A stretch of DNA of 64,000 bases from assembly GCA_964242415.1 (NCBI GenBank), contig CAXTAT010000006.1, forward strand, positions 62,001-126,000, written 5' to 3'. This document shows, piece after piece, positions 10,184 through 18,702 of the stretch. Numbering within the stretch: position 1 is the first letter of the stretch; every line of letters starts with the position of its first letter. A program made the translations under genes and the position numbers. The notes under the pieces are model-generated. The model was not told the DNA's origin. It ran no database searches and saw nothing but the letters and a program-made list of their open reading frames with translations. The DNA is from DASWOJ01 sp964242415 (GTDB taxonomy: Bacteria > Pseudomonadota > Alphaproteobacteria > Acetobacterales > Acetobacteraceae).

Positions 10184-10945
10184 GTGTCGACCAAGCCCGC
10201 CCTCGACACGGTCCCCGAGACCGTTGACGAAACCGCTGACGCAGCCGCTGCCGCTGCGCCAGCCCCCGCTGCGAAGCCGGCCGCCGAGCCGCAGTTCCGC
10301 TCGCCGCCCAAGATGCCGGGTCACATGCCTGGGATGCATGGGCGGCCGCAGATCGCTCCGCGCGCCATGGCGGCCAAGGAGGATTTCGTCGAGGGCGACT
10401 ACGTCGTGTATCCCACCCACGGTGTCGGCAAGGTCGAGCGGATCGCGACGGAGGAGATCGCCGGGCATAAGCTTGAGCTGATCCATATCACCTTCGAGGA
10501 AAACCGGATGACCCTGCGGGTGCCGGTGGCGAAGGCGCGCACTGCCGGGCTGCGCAAGCTGGCGACGCGCAAGCTGTTCGACGATGCGCTGGCGCTGCTG
10601 AAGGGCCGGGCGCGCATCAAGCGCACCATGTGGTCGCGGCGGGCGCAGGAGTATGAGGCAAAGATCAACTCGGGCGACCCGATGGCGATTGCCGAGGTGG
10701 TGCGTGACCTGCACCGCAATGCCGGGCAGCCCGACCAGAGCTTCAGCGAGCGGCAGATTTACGAGGCCGCTATGGACCGGCTGGCTGCCGAGATGGCTGC
10801 GCTGGACGGCACCGACAAGGCGACTGCTGCGACCAAGCTGGGCGACTACTTGAAGACGATCGTGAAGGGTACGGCAGTCGAGGTGGACGCCGAGGGCGCC
10901 GAAGTCGAGCCGGACTTGGAAGCCGAAGTGGATGAGGCTGAGTAG
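10184..10945 (+). CDS. carD: CarD-family transcriptional regulator (RNA polymerase-binding)
   Basis: 253 aa. An acidic/Ala-Pro-rich leader of about 65 residues is followed by the CarD/TRCF-type RNA polymerase interaction domain (FVEGDYVVYPTHGVGKVERI ... HITFEENRMTLRVPV) and the helical C-terminal domain (SRRAQEYEAKINSGDP, VVRDLHRN). CarD binds the RNA polymerase beta subunit and stabilises open promoter complexes. The C-terminus is again acidic (EVEPDLEAEVDEAE). It follows fdxA by about 190 bp. GTG start chosen from the AGGAG ribosome site. Downstream come a REP-like element and a strong terminator. Confidence 0.92.
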   Translation: MSTKPALDTVPETVDETADAAAAAAPAPAAKPAAEPQFRSPPKMPGHMPGMHGRPQIAPRAMAAKEDFVEGDYVVYPTHGVGKVERIATEEIAGHKLELIHITFEENRMTLRVPVAKARTAGLRKLATRKLFDDALALLKGRARIKRTMWSRRAQEYEAKINSGDPMAIAEVVRDLHRNAGQPDQSFSERQIYEAAMDRLAAEMAALDGTDKATAATKLGDYLKTIVKGTAVEVDAEGAEVEPDLEAEVDEAE

Positions 10946-10950
10946 CTTCC

Positions 10951-11086
10951 GGTCCCTTCGGGAGAGGGTTGGGGTGAGGGGGCGGGGGCTTATTGTTCCT
11001 GCAGGGTAGCGGTTCTGCACTCGGTTGAGGTTTGCGCCGCAAGGCCCTCTCACCCCGGCCCTCTCCCGGAGGGAGAGGGAGAAGGC
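10951..11086. repeat. Paired-arm REP/BIME-like element, copy A
   Basis: Left arm around 10953-10985 (cttcgggagagggttggggt followed by gaggggg) and right inverted arm around 11043-11084 (caccccggccctctcccgga then gggagaggg), with a spacer of about 55 bp. It belongs to the nine-copy family described in the findings. It sits between carD and its terminator. Confidence 0.9.
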
Positions 11087-11097
11087 AGGCGGCAGCA

Positions 11098-11131
11098 AAA
11101 AGGCCCTGGGGATTGCTCCCCAGGGCCTTTT
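11098..11131. terminator. Strong bidirectional rho-independent terminator
   Basis: A perfect 10-bp stem, ggccctgggg / ccccagggcc, with a 6-nt loop (attgct) is flanked by aaaa on the left and tttt on the right. It can end both the carD transcript and the convergent Bax-inhibitor-like gene transcript. Confidence 0.9.
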
Positions 11132-11144
11132 GCGTTGCAGCAGC

Positions 11145-11912
11145 TTAGTTGTTGCTGTTGCGGTTCCCGAATAGCTGCAGCAGCAGCATGAACAGGTTGA
11201 TGAAGTTCAGATACAGGCTTAGTGCGTCGAACACGCTGCGCTTGGCGGCGGCGTCCGAACCCTCGGCATAGGCATACTGCGTGTAGTCGCTCTTGATGCG
11301 CTGCGTGTCGTAGGCCGTCAGCCCGACGAAGATCAGCACGCCGATGATGCTGATGCCGAATTGCAAGGCAGAGCTGGCAACGAACATATTGACCAGCGAC
11401 GCGATAATGATGCCGAATAGCCCCATCATCAGGAAGCTGCCCATGCCTGTCAGGTCACGCTTGGTCGTGTAACCCCATAGGCTCATCGCGCCGAAGGTGC
11501 CGGCGGAGATGAAGAACACGCGGGCGATGCTGCTGCCGGTGTAGATCAGGAAGATGTTGGCCAGCGATGCGCCCATCGCGGCGGCAAAGGCCCAGAACAG
11601 CCCCTGCGTCGCGGTACGCGACAGCTTGTTGACGCCGAAGCTCAGCACCAGCACGAACGCCATCGGTGCGAAGATCGCGGCGTAGCCGAGGATGGTAGGC
11701 TGGACGGCGACGCCGCGGGGGGTGGCAACCTGGTGATAGAAGAGCTGGATCAGGCTGGTGTTGGCGATGCCGTAGGCAACGGCACCGGTCAGCAGCAGGC
11801 CGGACGACATCCAGTTATAGACGCGCAGCATGTAGCTGCGCAGGCCGGCGTCGATGACGGCGCCGTCCTGGGTTGCGGCCGGTACGTAAGTCCGGTCAGG
11901 GATAAAGGCCAT
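11145..11912 (-). CDS. Bax inhibitor-1 / YccA-family membrane protein
   Basis: 255 aa with about seven hydrophobic membrane helices and a short soluble N-terminus. The family (UPF0005, TMBIM-like) includes E. coli YbhL/YccA and forms pH-sensitive calcium-leak channels or modulates membrane proteases. Recognisable stretches are VYNWMSSGLLLTG near residue 32, SLWGYTTKRDLTGMGSFL and VGLTAYDTQRIK in the second half. ATG start, single gene, convergent with carD across a shared terminator. Confidence 0.9.
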   Translation of the reverse strand: MAFIPDRTYVPAATQDGAVIDAGLRSYMLRVYNWMSSGLLLTGAVAYGIANTSLIQLFYHQVATPRGVAVQPTILGYAAIFAPMAFVLVLSFGVNKLSRTATQGLFWAFAAAMGASLANIFLIYTGSSIARVFFISAGTFGAMSLWGYTTKRDLTGMGSFLMMGLFGIIIASLVNMFVASSALQFGISIIGVLIFVGLTAYDTQRIKSDYTQYAYAEGSDAAAKRSVFDALSLYLNFINLFMLLLQLFGNRNSNN

Positions 11913-12050
11913 GATCAGGTCCTTGTTATGGGCGAAACTGCCCGTGCCGCGTATGTTGGATGAAAGCTTTGCTGGATCAAGCGGAATCGCATCCTAGCCC
12001 TGGCCGCCAAACCGTCCCGTTCGTTGCGCTGTCCTGTTCGTTGCGCCATC

Positions 12051-14561
12051 CTACTCGTTACGTAGAAATGGCGCCGCCCGGGTCCGCAACGCCGAGGCCG
12101 TGCCGGCATAGCCGAACCCAAGCATCAGCGCCACGCAGCCCAGCAAGGTCGCCGCCAGCACGCCGGGCAGGAATACCCAGTCGGCGCGCATCAGGAAGTG
12201 CACCACGCCCCAACTCGCCAGGGTGCCCACCAGGGCCGCGATCACGCCCGCTGCGGCGCCCACCAGCCCGAACTCCACCAGCCACGCCCCCCTGATCTGC
12301 TGCCGCGTGGCGCCGAGGGTCTTCAGCACCACCGCCTCCGCCATGCGCCGCCGCTGCCCGGCCGCGACGGCGCCCACCAGCACCAGCGCGCCCGCCACCA
12401 GGGTGATGCTTCCCGTCGCGGCCAGGGCGGCAGCGATTTTGCCGACCAGTTCCGCCACCGCGCCCAGCACGTCCGCCACCCGGATGCCGGACACGTTGGG
12501 CAACGCGTCCGTCACCGCCCGCAGCACCCCGGCCTCATTCTTGGGGGCAACGCGCACGGTGGCGATGTGGGTGTGCGGCGCCCGCTCCAGGAAGCCCGGC
12601 GAGGCGACCATGGTGAAGTTGATGCCCAGGGTGCGCCAGGCGATGTCGCGCAGGTTGGCGATCCTCAGGTCGAAGTCGCGGCCCAGCACGTTGACGCGGA
12701 TCACGTCGCCGATCCCCACGCCCCAGCCCTTCGCCAGCCCGGCGTCGAACGACACCAGCGGCGGACCCGCGTAGTCCGCCGGCCACCAGTCGCCGGCCAC
12801 CAGGCGCGAGCCCTCCGGCAACGCCCGGCTGTAGGTCAGGCCACGGTCGCCGCGCAGCGCCCATTGGGTGTCGGGCGTCGCCTTCACCTCGGCCGCGGGG
12901 ACGCCCTTCACCGACACCAGGCGGGCGCGCAGGCTGGGCACCTCCTCCACGTCGGTCACGCCGGGCTGGGCGTGCACGATGGACTGGAACTGGGCCATCT
13001 GGTCGTTCTGGATGTCGATAAAGTAGAAGCTGGGGGCGTTGGCCGGCAACTGCTCCAGGATCTGCGCGCGGATGTTGCCCTGGATCAGCACGACGGCGGC
13101 CAGGGTGGACAGGCCGAGGCCGACCGAGACCAGCATCAGCGGCGTCGTGGCGCCGGGGCGATACAGGTTGGCGACGCCCAGCCGCGCCCAGGGGGCGGAC
13201 AGCCGCGGCGCCCGCCGGGCCAAGGCCATCAAGACGCCCCCGCCGACGCGGAACAGCAGCAGCGTCGCCAGGGCCGCGCCGCAGAACCACAGGGCGAAGC
13301 CACGCTCGGGCGACGTTAGTACCGCCAGCCCCACCAGCAGCGCGGCCAGCAGCGCGTTGACCGCCAGCACCCGGCCGCGGGCGCGCATCCGGACCGGCAG
13401 CAGGGCGTCGCGGAACAGGGCGGCGCCGGGGATCTCGGCGGCGCGGGCCAGGGGCCACAGCGCGAACACCCCGGCAGTCAGGAAGCCATACGCGGCTGCC
13501 AGCCCGAGGGAGTGCGGGTAAAGGCCCACCCGCGCCGGCACGGGAAGGGCATCGCCGAACAGCGCCAACCCGGCGGCCGGCGCCAGCGCGCCCACGGCGA
13601 CGCCGATCGCCACGCCTAGGGCGGACAGCACCAGCACCTGGATGAGGAACACGCCGAAGATCAGCCGGCTGCTGGCCCCCAGGCAGCGGAGGGTGGCGAT
13701 GGTGCGCGCGCGCGACTCCAGCCAGGCGCGAACGCCGGTGGCGACCCCTATGCCGCCCACCAGCAGCGCCGTCAGGCCCACCAGGGTCATGAACAGGCTG
13801 GTCTGGTCGATGAAGCGGGCGACACCGGGCGCGGCCTCGGTGGCGTCGCGGATGCGCCAGCCCTGGTCGGGGAACGCCGCGTGCAGGTCCGCTGCGACGG
13901 CCTGCGGGTTGGTGCCCGGCGGCAGCACCACGCGCTCGTCGTAGGTCAGCAGCGACCCCGGCTGCACCAGGCGGGTGGCCGGCAGCGCGGCGGTGGAGAT
14001 CATGGCGCGCGGCCCCAGGATGGTGGGGGCGGCGACGCGATCCGGCTCGGCCAGCAGGGCGGCGCGGACCTGGACGGTGCTTTGGCCCAGCCGCAGCAAG
14101 GCGCCGGGCTGCACGCCGAGGCGGTCCAGGATGACCTGGTCCACCAACAGCCCGGGATGCCCGTCGCGCTCGGCCAGGGCGTCGTGCAAGGGGCCGGGCG
14201 GCGCCAGGGTGGCCTCGCCGACCAGGGGGTAGGCGGCATCGACGGCCTTCAGCTCGACGAGCTGCCGCTCCCCGTTAGCCGCGATCAGCATGGAGCGCAT
14301 GCCGACGATGTCCGACACCCGGCCGCCGCGGGCCTGCAGCCAGGCGCGCAGGGTGTCCGGCAACGGCTGGGCGCCGGACTGCACCTCCAGGTCGCCGCCC
14401 AGGATGCGGCGGCCCTCGGTTGCGAGGCCGGACTGCACGCCCTCACGCAGGCTGCCGACGGCGGCGATGGCGGCGACGCCCAGGGCGAGGCACGCCAGCA
14501 CGATACGCAGGCCGCGGACGCCGGCGCGCAACTCGCGGGCGGCGTAGGTGAAAGCGATCAC
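12051..14561 (-). CDS. FtsX-like ABC transporter permease, YbbP type
   Basis: 836 aa with a first membrane helix at residues 15-40, a large periplasmic part, then two further FtsX-type membrane blocks (about 255-480 and 720-830). E. coli YbbP is of similar length and layout. Such permeases pair with a LolD-like ATPase and act on lipids or envelope processes rather than as classical importers. The GTG start overlaps the stop of the ATPase gene by 4 nt (GTGA), so the two are one operon. The ybbAP pair lying divergent from a tesA-like gene matches the E. coli arrangement. Substrate unknown. Confidence 0.9.
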   Translation of the reverse strand: MIAFTYAARELRAGVRGLRIVLACLALGVAAIAAVGSLREGVQSGLATEGRRILGGDLEVQSGAQPLPDTLRAWLQARGGRVSDIVGMRSMLIAANGERQLVELKAVDAAYPLVGEATLAPPGPLHDALAERDGHPGLLVDQVILDRLGVQPGALLRLGQSTVQVRAALLAEPDRVAAPTILGPRAMISTAALPATRLVQPGSLLTYDERVVLPPGTNPQAVAADLHAAFPDQGWRIRDATEAAPGVARFIDQTSLFMTLVGLTALLVGGIGVATGVRAWLESRARTIATLRCLGASSRLIFGVFLIQVLVLSALGVAIGVAVGALAPAAGLALFGDALPVPARVGLYPHSLGLAAAYGFLTAGVFALWPLARAAEIPGAALFRDALLPVRMRARGRVLAVNALLAALLVGLAVLTSPERGFALWFCGAALATLLLFRVGGGVLMALARRAPRLSAPWARLGVANLYRPGATTPLMLVSVGLGLSTLAAVVLIQGNIRAQILEQLPANAPSFYFIDIQNDQMAQFQSIVHAQPGVTDVEEVPSLRARLVSVKGVPAAEVKATPDTQWALRGDRGLTYSRALPEGSRLVAGDWWPADYAGPPLVSFDAGLAKGWGVGIGDVIRVNVLGRDFDLRIANLRDIAWRTLGINFTMVASPGFLERAPHTHIATVRVAPKNEAGVLRAVTDALPNVSGIRVADVLGAVAELVGKIAAALAATGSITLVAGALVLVGAVAAGQRRRMAEAVVLKTLGATRQQIRGAWLVEFGLVGAAAGVIAALVGTLASWGVVHFLMRADWVFLPGVLAATLLGCVALMLGFGYAGTASALRTRAAPFLRNE

Positions 14562-15337
14562 GCGGTGGCCCCTTGGTCATGCGCCGCGGGGACGTCCTGG
14601 CCTTCTAACTCCGCCAGCACCCGTCCGTCGGCGATGCGGATGCGGCGGTCGCAGCGGGCGGCAAGCGCCGGGTCATGGGTGATCAGCATCAGGGTGGTGC
14701 CCAGTTCGTCCTTCATGCCGAACAGCAGGTCCATCACGATGCGGCCGGTCGCCACGTCCAGGTTGCCCGTGGGCTCGTCGGCCAGCAACAGGCGCGGGCG
14801 CGGGGCGAAGGCGCGGGCCAGGGCGACGCGCTGCTGCTCCCCGCCAGAGAGCTGCCCCGGCAGGTGGGTCAGGCGGTGGCCCAGCCCGACCTTCTGCAGG
14901 CTGTCCGCCGCACGGTCCGCCGCGTCGCGCACGCCGGCCAGTTCCAGCGGCACCGACACGTTCTCCAGCGCGGTCATGGTCGGGATCAGGTGGAACGCCT
15001 GGAACACGATGCCGATGGTGTCCCGCCGGAACCGGGCCAGCGCATCCTCCCCCATGCGGGTCAGGTCCTGCCCGGCGACCACGACGCTGCCGCCGGTGGC
15101 CTGCTCCAGCCCGGCCAGCACCATCAGCAGGCTGGTCTTGCCGCTGCCGCTGGGGCCGATGATGCCGACCGCCTCCTTGGCCTGGACGTCCAGGGTCACA
15201 CCGGCCAAAATGGACACTGGCCCGGCGGTGGCAGGCACCGTCAGCCGAAGGTCACGCACCTGCACCAGGGGCGTGCCGGGCGTGTCTCCGCGGGACGTGA
15301 GTGTGGATTCAGAGGCAGGGTGCATTACTATGTCCAT
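14558..15337 (-). CDS. ABC transporter ATP-binding protein, YbbA/LolD type
   Basis: 259 aa. Complete nucleotide-binding domain: Walker A GPSGSGKTS, signature LSGGEQQRVALARA, Walker B LLLADEPTGNLD and a switch histidine in LITHDPALA. The DEPTGNLD form is typical of LolD/MacB/YbbA ATPases. ATG 15337 is preferred because GGAG lies about 6 nt upstream; ATG 15325 is the alternative. With the 15337 start the first codons overlap, antisense, the start of the divergent tesA-like gene. It precedes and overlaps the YbbP-like permease gene. Confidence 0.9.
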   Translation of the reverse strand: MDIVMHPASESTLTSRGDTPGTPLVQVRDLRLTVPATAGPVSILAGVTLDVQAKEAVGIIGPSGSGKTSLLMVLAGLEQATGGSVVVAGQDLTRMGEDALARFRRDTIGIVFQAFHLIPTMTALENVSVPLELAGVRDAADRAADSLQKVGLGHRLTHLPGQLSGGEQQRVALARAFAPRPRLLLADEPTGNLDVATGRIVMDLLFGMKDELGTTLMLITHDPALAARCDRRIRIADGRVLAELEGQDVPAAHDQGATA

Positions 15338-16007
15338 GACGGCTCCATATGGCACCCGGCGGTGGCTGGCCAACGTCGCGCTCGGGGGGGCGCTCGCTTT
15401 GTTGACGGCCCCGTGCTTCCCGGCCCGGGCTGCTCGCACCGTGCGCGTGCTGATCCTGGGGGACAGCTTGGCTGCGGGCTATGGGCTGGCGCAGGCGGAC
15501 GGATTCCAGGCCGTGATGACGGCGGCCCTGCGCGCCCGCGGGCACGACGTGCAGTTCATCGACGCCGCCGTGTCGGGCGACACCACTGCCGGGGGCCGCG
15601 CCCGGCTGGACTGGGCCTTGTCGGACGGCGCGGACGCTGCGCTGGTCGAGCTGGGCGGCAATGACGGGCTGCGGGCGCTGGAACCCTCGGTGATGGAGGG
15701 CAACCTGCGCGCCATCCTGGACTCGCTGGCGGCCCGGCACATCCCGACCCTGCTGTCCGGCATGATGGCGGCGCCCAACCTGGGCCGGGAGTATGACGAC
15801 GCCTTCGCCGCGGTGTTCACCAAGCTGGGTGCACGGCCGGGCCTGCTGTATGACCCGTTCTTCCTGCAAGGCGTCGCCGCCGACCCCGCGTTGAACCAGC
15901 CCGACCATATCCACCCCAATTCCGAAGGCGTCCGCCGCGTCGTCGCCCGGCTGCTGCCGATGATGGAGCAGCTTCTCGCCGAGGTGCCCGCCCAGGATAA
16001 GTCGTGA
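15330..16007 (+). CDS. tesA: TesA-like SGNH/GDSL arylesterase (lysophospholipase L1 family)
   Basis: 225 aa with an N-terminal signal peptide (residues 1 to about 35, ending FPARAA). SGNH blocks are clear: LILGDSLAAGYG (nucleophile Ser), a Gly block near VSGDTTAG, VELGGNDGLR (Asn block) and DHIHPNSEG with catalytic Asp/His. TesA homologues are periplasmic thioesterase/protease/lysophospholipase L1 enzymes. Two in-frame ATGs (15330, 15336) are possible. The gene starts within a few bases of the divergent ybbA-like ATPase, as tesA does in E. coli, which supports a shared envelope-lipid role. Confidence 0.88.
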   Translation: MSMTAPYGTRRWLANVALGGALALLTAPCFPARAARTVRVLILGDSLAAGYGLAQADGFQAVMTAALRARGHDVQFIDAAVSGDTTAGGRARLDWALSDGADAALVELGGNDGLRALEPSVMEGNLRAILDSLAARHIPTLLSGMMAAPNLGREYDDAFAAVFTKLGARPGLLYDPFFLQGVAADPALNQPDHIHPNSEGVRRVVARLLPMMEQLLAEVPAQDKS

Positions 16008-16020
16008 GGCTGTATAGAAC

Positions 16021-16554
16021 GTGAGGCTGTTCGTGGCGCTTGACCTGCCGCGCTCGCTGCGGGAACGGCTGAGCTGGATGGCCGGCGGGCTGCCCGGCGC
16101 CCGCTGGGTGGCGCCGGAGAACTACCACGTCACCCTGCGGTTCATCGGCGAGTTGCCGGGCTGGCGGGCGGAGGAGGTGGATACGGCGCTGGCGGCGTTG
16201 CGCGCGCCGGGGTTCACGCTGCAACTGGCGGGGATCGGCACCCATGCGAAGGGCGGCAAGGTGAACGCGCTGTGGGCCGGGGTGGAGCGCACGCCGCAGC
16301 TCGATCACCTGCAGACCAAGATCGAGACGGCCTTGCAGCGGGCCGGGCTGGAGCGGGAGCGGCGGCGGTTCACGCCGCATGTGACGCTGGCGCGGATGGA
16401 CGGCATTCCGGAGGCGAAGATCGCCGCCTGGGTGGCGGGGCACAACCTGTTCCGCAGTGAACCGGTGCAGGTGGAGCACTTTACTCTGTTCAGCTCGCTG
16501 CTGGGCAAGGAGCAGGCGGTTTATGTGCCTGAAGTGGAGTACGACCTGGCGTGA
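16021..16554 (+). CDS. thpR: RNA 2',3'-cyclic phosphodiesterase ThpR (2H family)
   Basis: 177 aa, GTG start 13 nt after the tesA stop. Two HxT(L) motifs, HVTLRF near residue 36 and HVTLARM near residue 120, define the 2H phosphoesterase fold that opens 2',3'-cyclic phosphates on RNA ends and can ligate 2'-5' in reverse. N-terminal MRLFVALDLP is typical of the family. Probably cotranscribed with tesA. Confidence 0.92.
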   Translation: MRLFVALDLPRSLRERLSWMAGGLPGARWVAPENYHVTLRFIGELPGWRAEEVDTALAALRAPGFTLQLAGIGTHAKGGKVNALWAGVERTPQLDHLQTKIETALQRAGLERERRRFTPHVTLARMDGIPEAKIAAWVAGHNLFRSEPVQVEHFTLFSSLLGKEQAVYVPEVEYDLA

Positions 16555-16584
16555 CTGCGGCCTGCTTTACCGCGACCGCATGCC

Positions 16585-16686
16585 GCGTCGTTGCGAGCCA
16601 GCTTCGGGGTGGCGATCCAGCGGCGGCACGCACTCGCCTCCGCAGCCCCTGGATTGCCGTGCCGCAAGCGCGGCTCGCAATGACGG
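16585..16686. repeat. 'attgcgagcc' palindromic interspersed repeat, copy 1
   Basis: Left arm gtcgttgcgagccagc...ggcgatccag, right arm cctggattgccgtgccgc then aagcgcggctcgcaatgacg, forming an interrupted inverted repeat of about 100 bp between thpR and the sirtuin gene. Related copies are at 25308, 46065 and 53574. Confidence 0.85.
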
Positions 16687-16695
16687 GTACTCCCG

Positions 16696-17415
16696 ATGAC
16701 GGCCCATGACGGATCATCCATGACAGCGCCCGCCATCGTCGTGCTGACCGGCGCCGGCATCAGCGCCGAAAGCGGCCTGGCCACCTTCCGCGACCCGGAC
16801 GGGCTGTGGCAGCGCGTGCGGATCGAGGACGTGGCGACACCCGAAGCCTTCGCCCGCGACCCGGCCCACGTCCATGCCTTCTACAACGCCCGCCGCGCCC
16901 AGCTTGCGGAGGTGCAGCCGAACGCCGCCCACCTCGCCCTGGCGCGGCTGGAGCGCGAATGGCCGGGCGGCTTCCTGCTGGTGACGCAGAACGTGGACGA
17001 CCTGCACGACCGCGCCGGCAGCCAGCCGCTGCACATGCATGGCGAGCTGCGCCGGGTGCGCTGCGGGGCATGCGGGGCGCGGCATGGCTGGGCGGCGGAC
17101 CTGTCCACCGGCACGCCCTGCCCGGCCTGCGCCGCGCCGCGGCTGCGGCCGGACATCGTCTGGTTCGGCGAGATGCCGATGGGCATGGACCGGATCGGGG
17201 CGGCGTTGGACGGCTGCGGGCTGTTCGTGTCGGTCGGCACCTCCGGCAACGTGTATCCTGCCGCGGGCTTCGTGGATGATGCGGCGCAGGCGCATAAGGT
17301 GGAGCTGAACCTGGAGCCGTCCGCCGGGTCGGCGCTGTTCGACGAGGCGCACCACGGAGCCGCCACCCAGGTCGTCCCGGCCTTCGTGGACCGGCTGCTG
17401 CGCCGATGGACTTGA
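16696..17415 (+). CDS. cobB: NAD-dependent protein deacylase, CobB/Sir2 class III
   Basis: 239 aa from ATG 16696 (ATG 16720 also possible). Sirtuin motifs: GAGISAESGLATFR (residues 19-32), TQNVDDLHDRAG, the catalytic HMHGEL, four zinc cysteines in two pairs (CGAC, CPAC) and IVWFGE. Residues Tyr63 and Arg66 (FYNARR) form the Y-x-x-R pair that marks class III sirtuins, so desuccinylase/demalonylase activity is expected besides deacetylation. The end overlaps the next gene by 10 nt. Confidence 0.92.
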   Translation: MTAHDGSSMTAPAIVVLTGAGISAESGLATFRDPDGLWQRVRIEDVATPEAFARDPAHVHAFYNARRAQLAEVQPNAAHLALARLEREWPGGFLLVTQNVDDLHDRAGSQPLHMHGELRRVRCGACGARHGWAADLSTGTPCPACAAPRLRPDIVWFGEMPMGMDRIGAALDGCGLFVSVGTSGNVYPAAGFVDDAAQAHKVELNLEPSAGSALFDEAHHGAATQVVPAFVDRLLRRWT

Positions 17416-18023
17416 CGCTGGACGAGCTGGCGGCGGAGGTGCGTGCCTGCACTTTCTGCGCCAAGGTGCTGCCGCTGGGGCCGCGGCCGATCCTGCGCGT
17501 GTCCACGACGGCGACCATCCTGATCGCCAGCCAGGCGCCGGGCACCAAGGTCCATGTCAGCGGCACGCCCTGGACCGATGCCTCGGGGGTGCGGCTGCGA
17601 AACTGGCTGGGGATGACGCCGGAGGAGTTCTACGACGGCGCCCGCATCGCCATCCTGCCGATGGGCCTGTGCTATCCCGGCCGCCTGCCGCAGGGGGGCG
17701 ACTGCCCGCCGCGTCCGGAGTGCGCCCCGCTGTGGCGGCAGCGGCTGCTGGACGCCATGCCGCAACTGCGGCTGACGCTGCTGGTGGGCAGCTACGCGCA
17801 GGTCTATGCGCTGGGGCCGGGCAAGATGACCGACCGGGTGCGTGGGTTTCGCGAGTATATGCCGCGGTACTTCCCGCTGCCCCATCCAAGCTGGCGGACG
17901 GGGATATGGGAGACGAACAACCCGTGGTTCGTGACAGACGTGCTCCCGGCGCTTCGGGACGAGGTGCGCCGGGTGCTGTCGGTTACCGGGGCGTCTGCTG
18001 GCGGCGGCGGCGGACCAGGGTAA
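17406..18023 (+). CDS. Uracil-DNA glycosylase-superfamily protein
   Basis: 205 aa. The N-terminus has C15-x-x-C18 and further cysteines at 89, 100 and 106, a layout like the 4Fe-4S ligands of family 4/5 uracil-DNA glycosylases. The motif ASQAPG stands where these enzymes have GExPG, followed by a region with SGTPWTDASGVRLRNWLG, and LPHPSWR replaces the usual HPS/HPA loop. The superfamily removes deaminated bases from DNA; because the first motif diverges, base specificity cannot be assigned. It overlaps the sirtuin gene by 10 nt and, convergently, the PEP-CTERM gene by 41 nt. Confidence 0.82.
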   Translation: MDLTLDELAAEVRACTFCAKVLPLGPRPILRVSTTATILIASQAPGTKVHVSGTPWTDASGVRLRNWLGMTPEEFYDGARIAILPMGLCYPGRLPQGGDCPPRPECAPLWRQRLLDAMPQLRLTLLVGSYAQVYALGPGKMTDRVRGFREYMPRYFPLPHPSWRTGIWETNNPWFVTDVLPALRDEVRRVLSVTGASAGGGGGPG

Positions 18024-18690
18024 GCCCGGTCAGCCCGGCGCCGAGCAGCGCCATCGAGGCTGGCTCGGGCACTGCGGTGCTGCCGGGCAGGGCGAAGCTG
18101 ACGTTGCCGATGGCGAAGTCGCCATCCCCGGTGCCGCCCGCGGTGGGCGCGGAGGACAGCACGACCGAGGTGACCGCCGTCGTGGAGGTCGCAGCCAGGA
18201 TGCCCGGCGATGCCGCGTTGTCCGCCAGCACGCTCACGCTGATGGTGCCCAGGGAGGTGGTGCCGTTGAACGCCTGGGCCAACACGGTGTACGCCTGCGT
18301 GGTGTCGAAGTCGTCCACGGCGAACTGGAACGCCCCGACGCCGCTGCTAAGGGTCACGGTCACGTTGCCCGGCGTCACGCAACTGAAGCTGGTGAAGCCG
18401 CACGACAGCAGCAGTTGCGTGCCGTTGGCGTAGTTGCTGTCGAGGTAGCCGTTGTTCGCCTGCTCCCGCTGCAGCGTGTTCGGGCTGGTGAAGCTCGCCG
18501 TCAGCCCCGTCCCGGCTGCGTAAGACGCCGGGGTGCCCGTGGCGTAGGTCGTCCCGACCGCGTCCGTGAAGGCGAGCGGCGTGCCGCTGGTGCCACTCGT
18601 CTGGATCAGCGCGGCGGTGGCCGGGGTGGCCGCGGTGCCCGCGGTGCCCGCGAGGGCTGCCGCGGCGAGAGCCAGTTTGCCTAGTGTCAT
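17983..18690 (-). CDS. Secreted PEP-CTERM sorting-domain protein, function unknown
   Basis: 235 aa. A signal peptide of about 27 residues is followed by a Thr/Ser/Gly-rich beta-sandwich-like body with one Cys pair (CGFTSFSC). The C-terminus carries a complete PEP-CTERM signal: VPEPASMALLGAGLTGLTLV then RRRR. Such proteins are processed by exosortase and go to the outer surface or matrix. It lies 12 nt after the secreted phosphoesterase gene and is probably in its operon. Its 3' end overlaps the UDG-like gene on the opposite strand by 41 nt. No exosortase gene is in the window. Confidence 0.85.
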   Translation of the reverse strand: MTLGKLALAAAALAGTAGTAATPATAALIQTSGTSGTPLAFTDAVGTTYATGTPASYAAGTGLTASFTSPNTLQREQANNGYLDSNYANGTQLLLSCGFTSFSCVTPGNVTVTLSSGVGAFQFAVDDFDTTQAYTVLAQAFNGTTSLGTISVSVLADNAASPGILAATSTTAVTSVVLSSAPTAGGTGDGDFAIGNVSFALPGSTAVPEPASMALLGAGLTGLTLVRRRRQQTPR

Positions 18691-18702
18691 GCGGGTGGCT
18701 CC

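Noticed and set aside
10951..11086. Possible CRISPR-like repeat array from the recurring GC-rich arms
   Set aside because: Arms are inverted and palindromic, spread singly through the window with no regular unit spacers, so they fit a REP/BIME-type family and not CRISPR.
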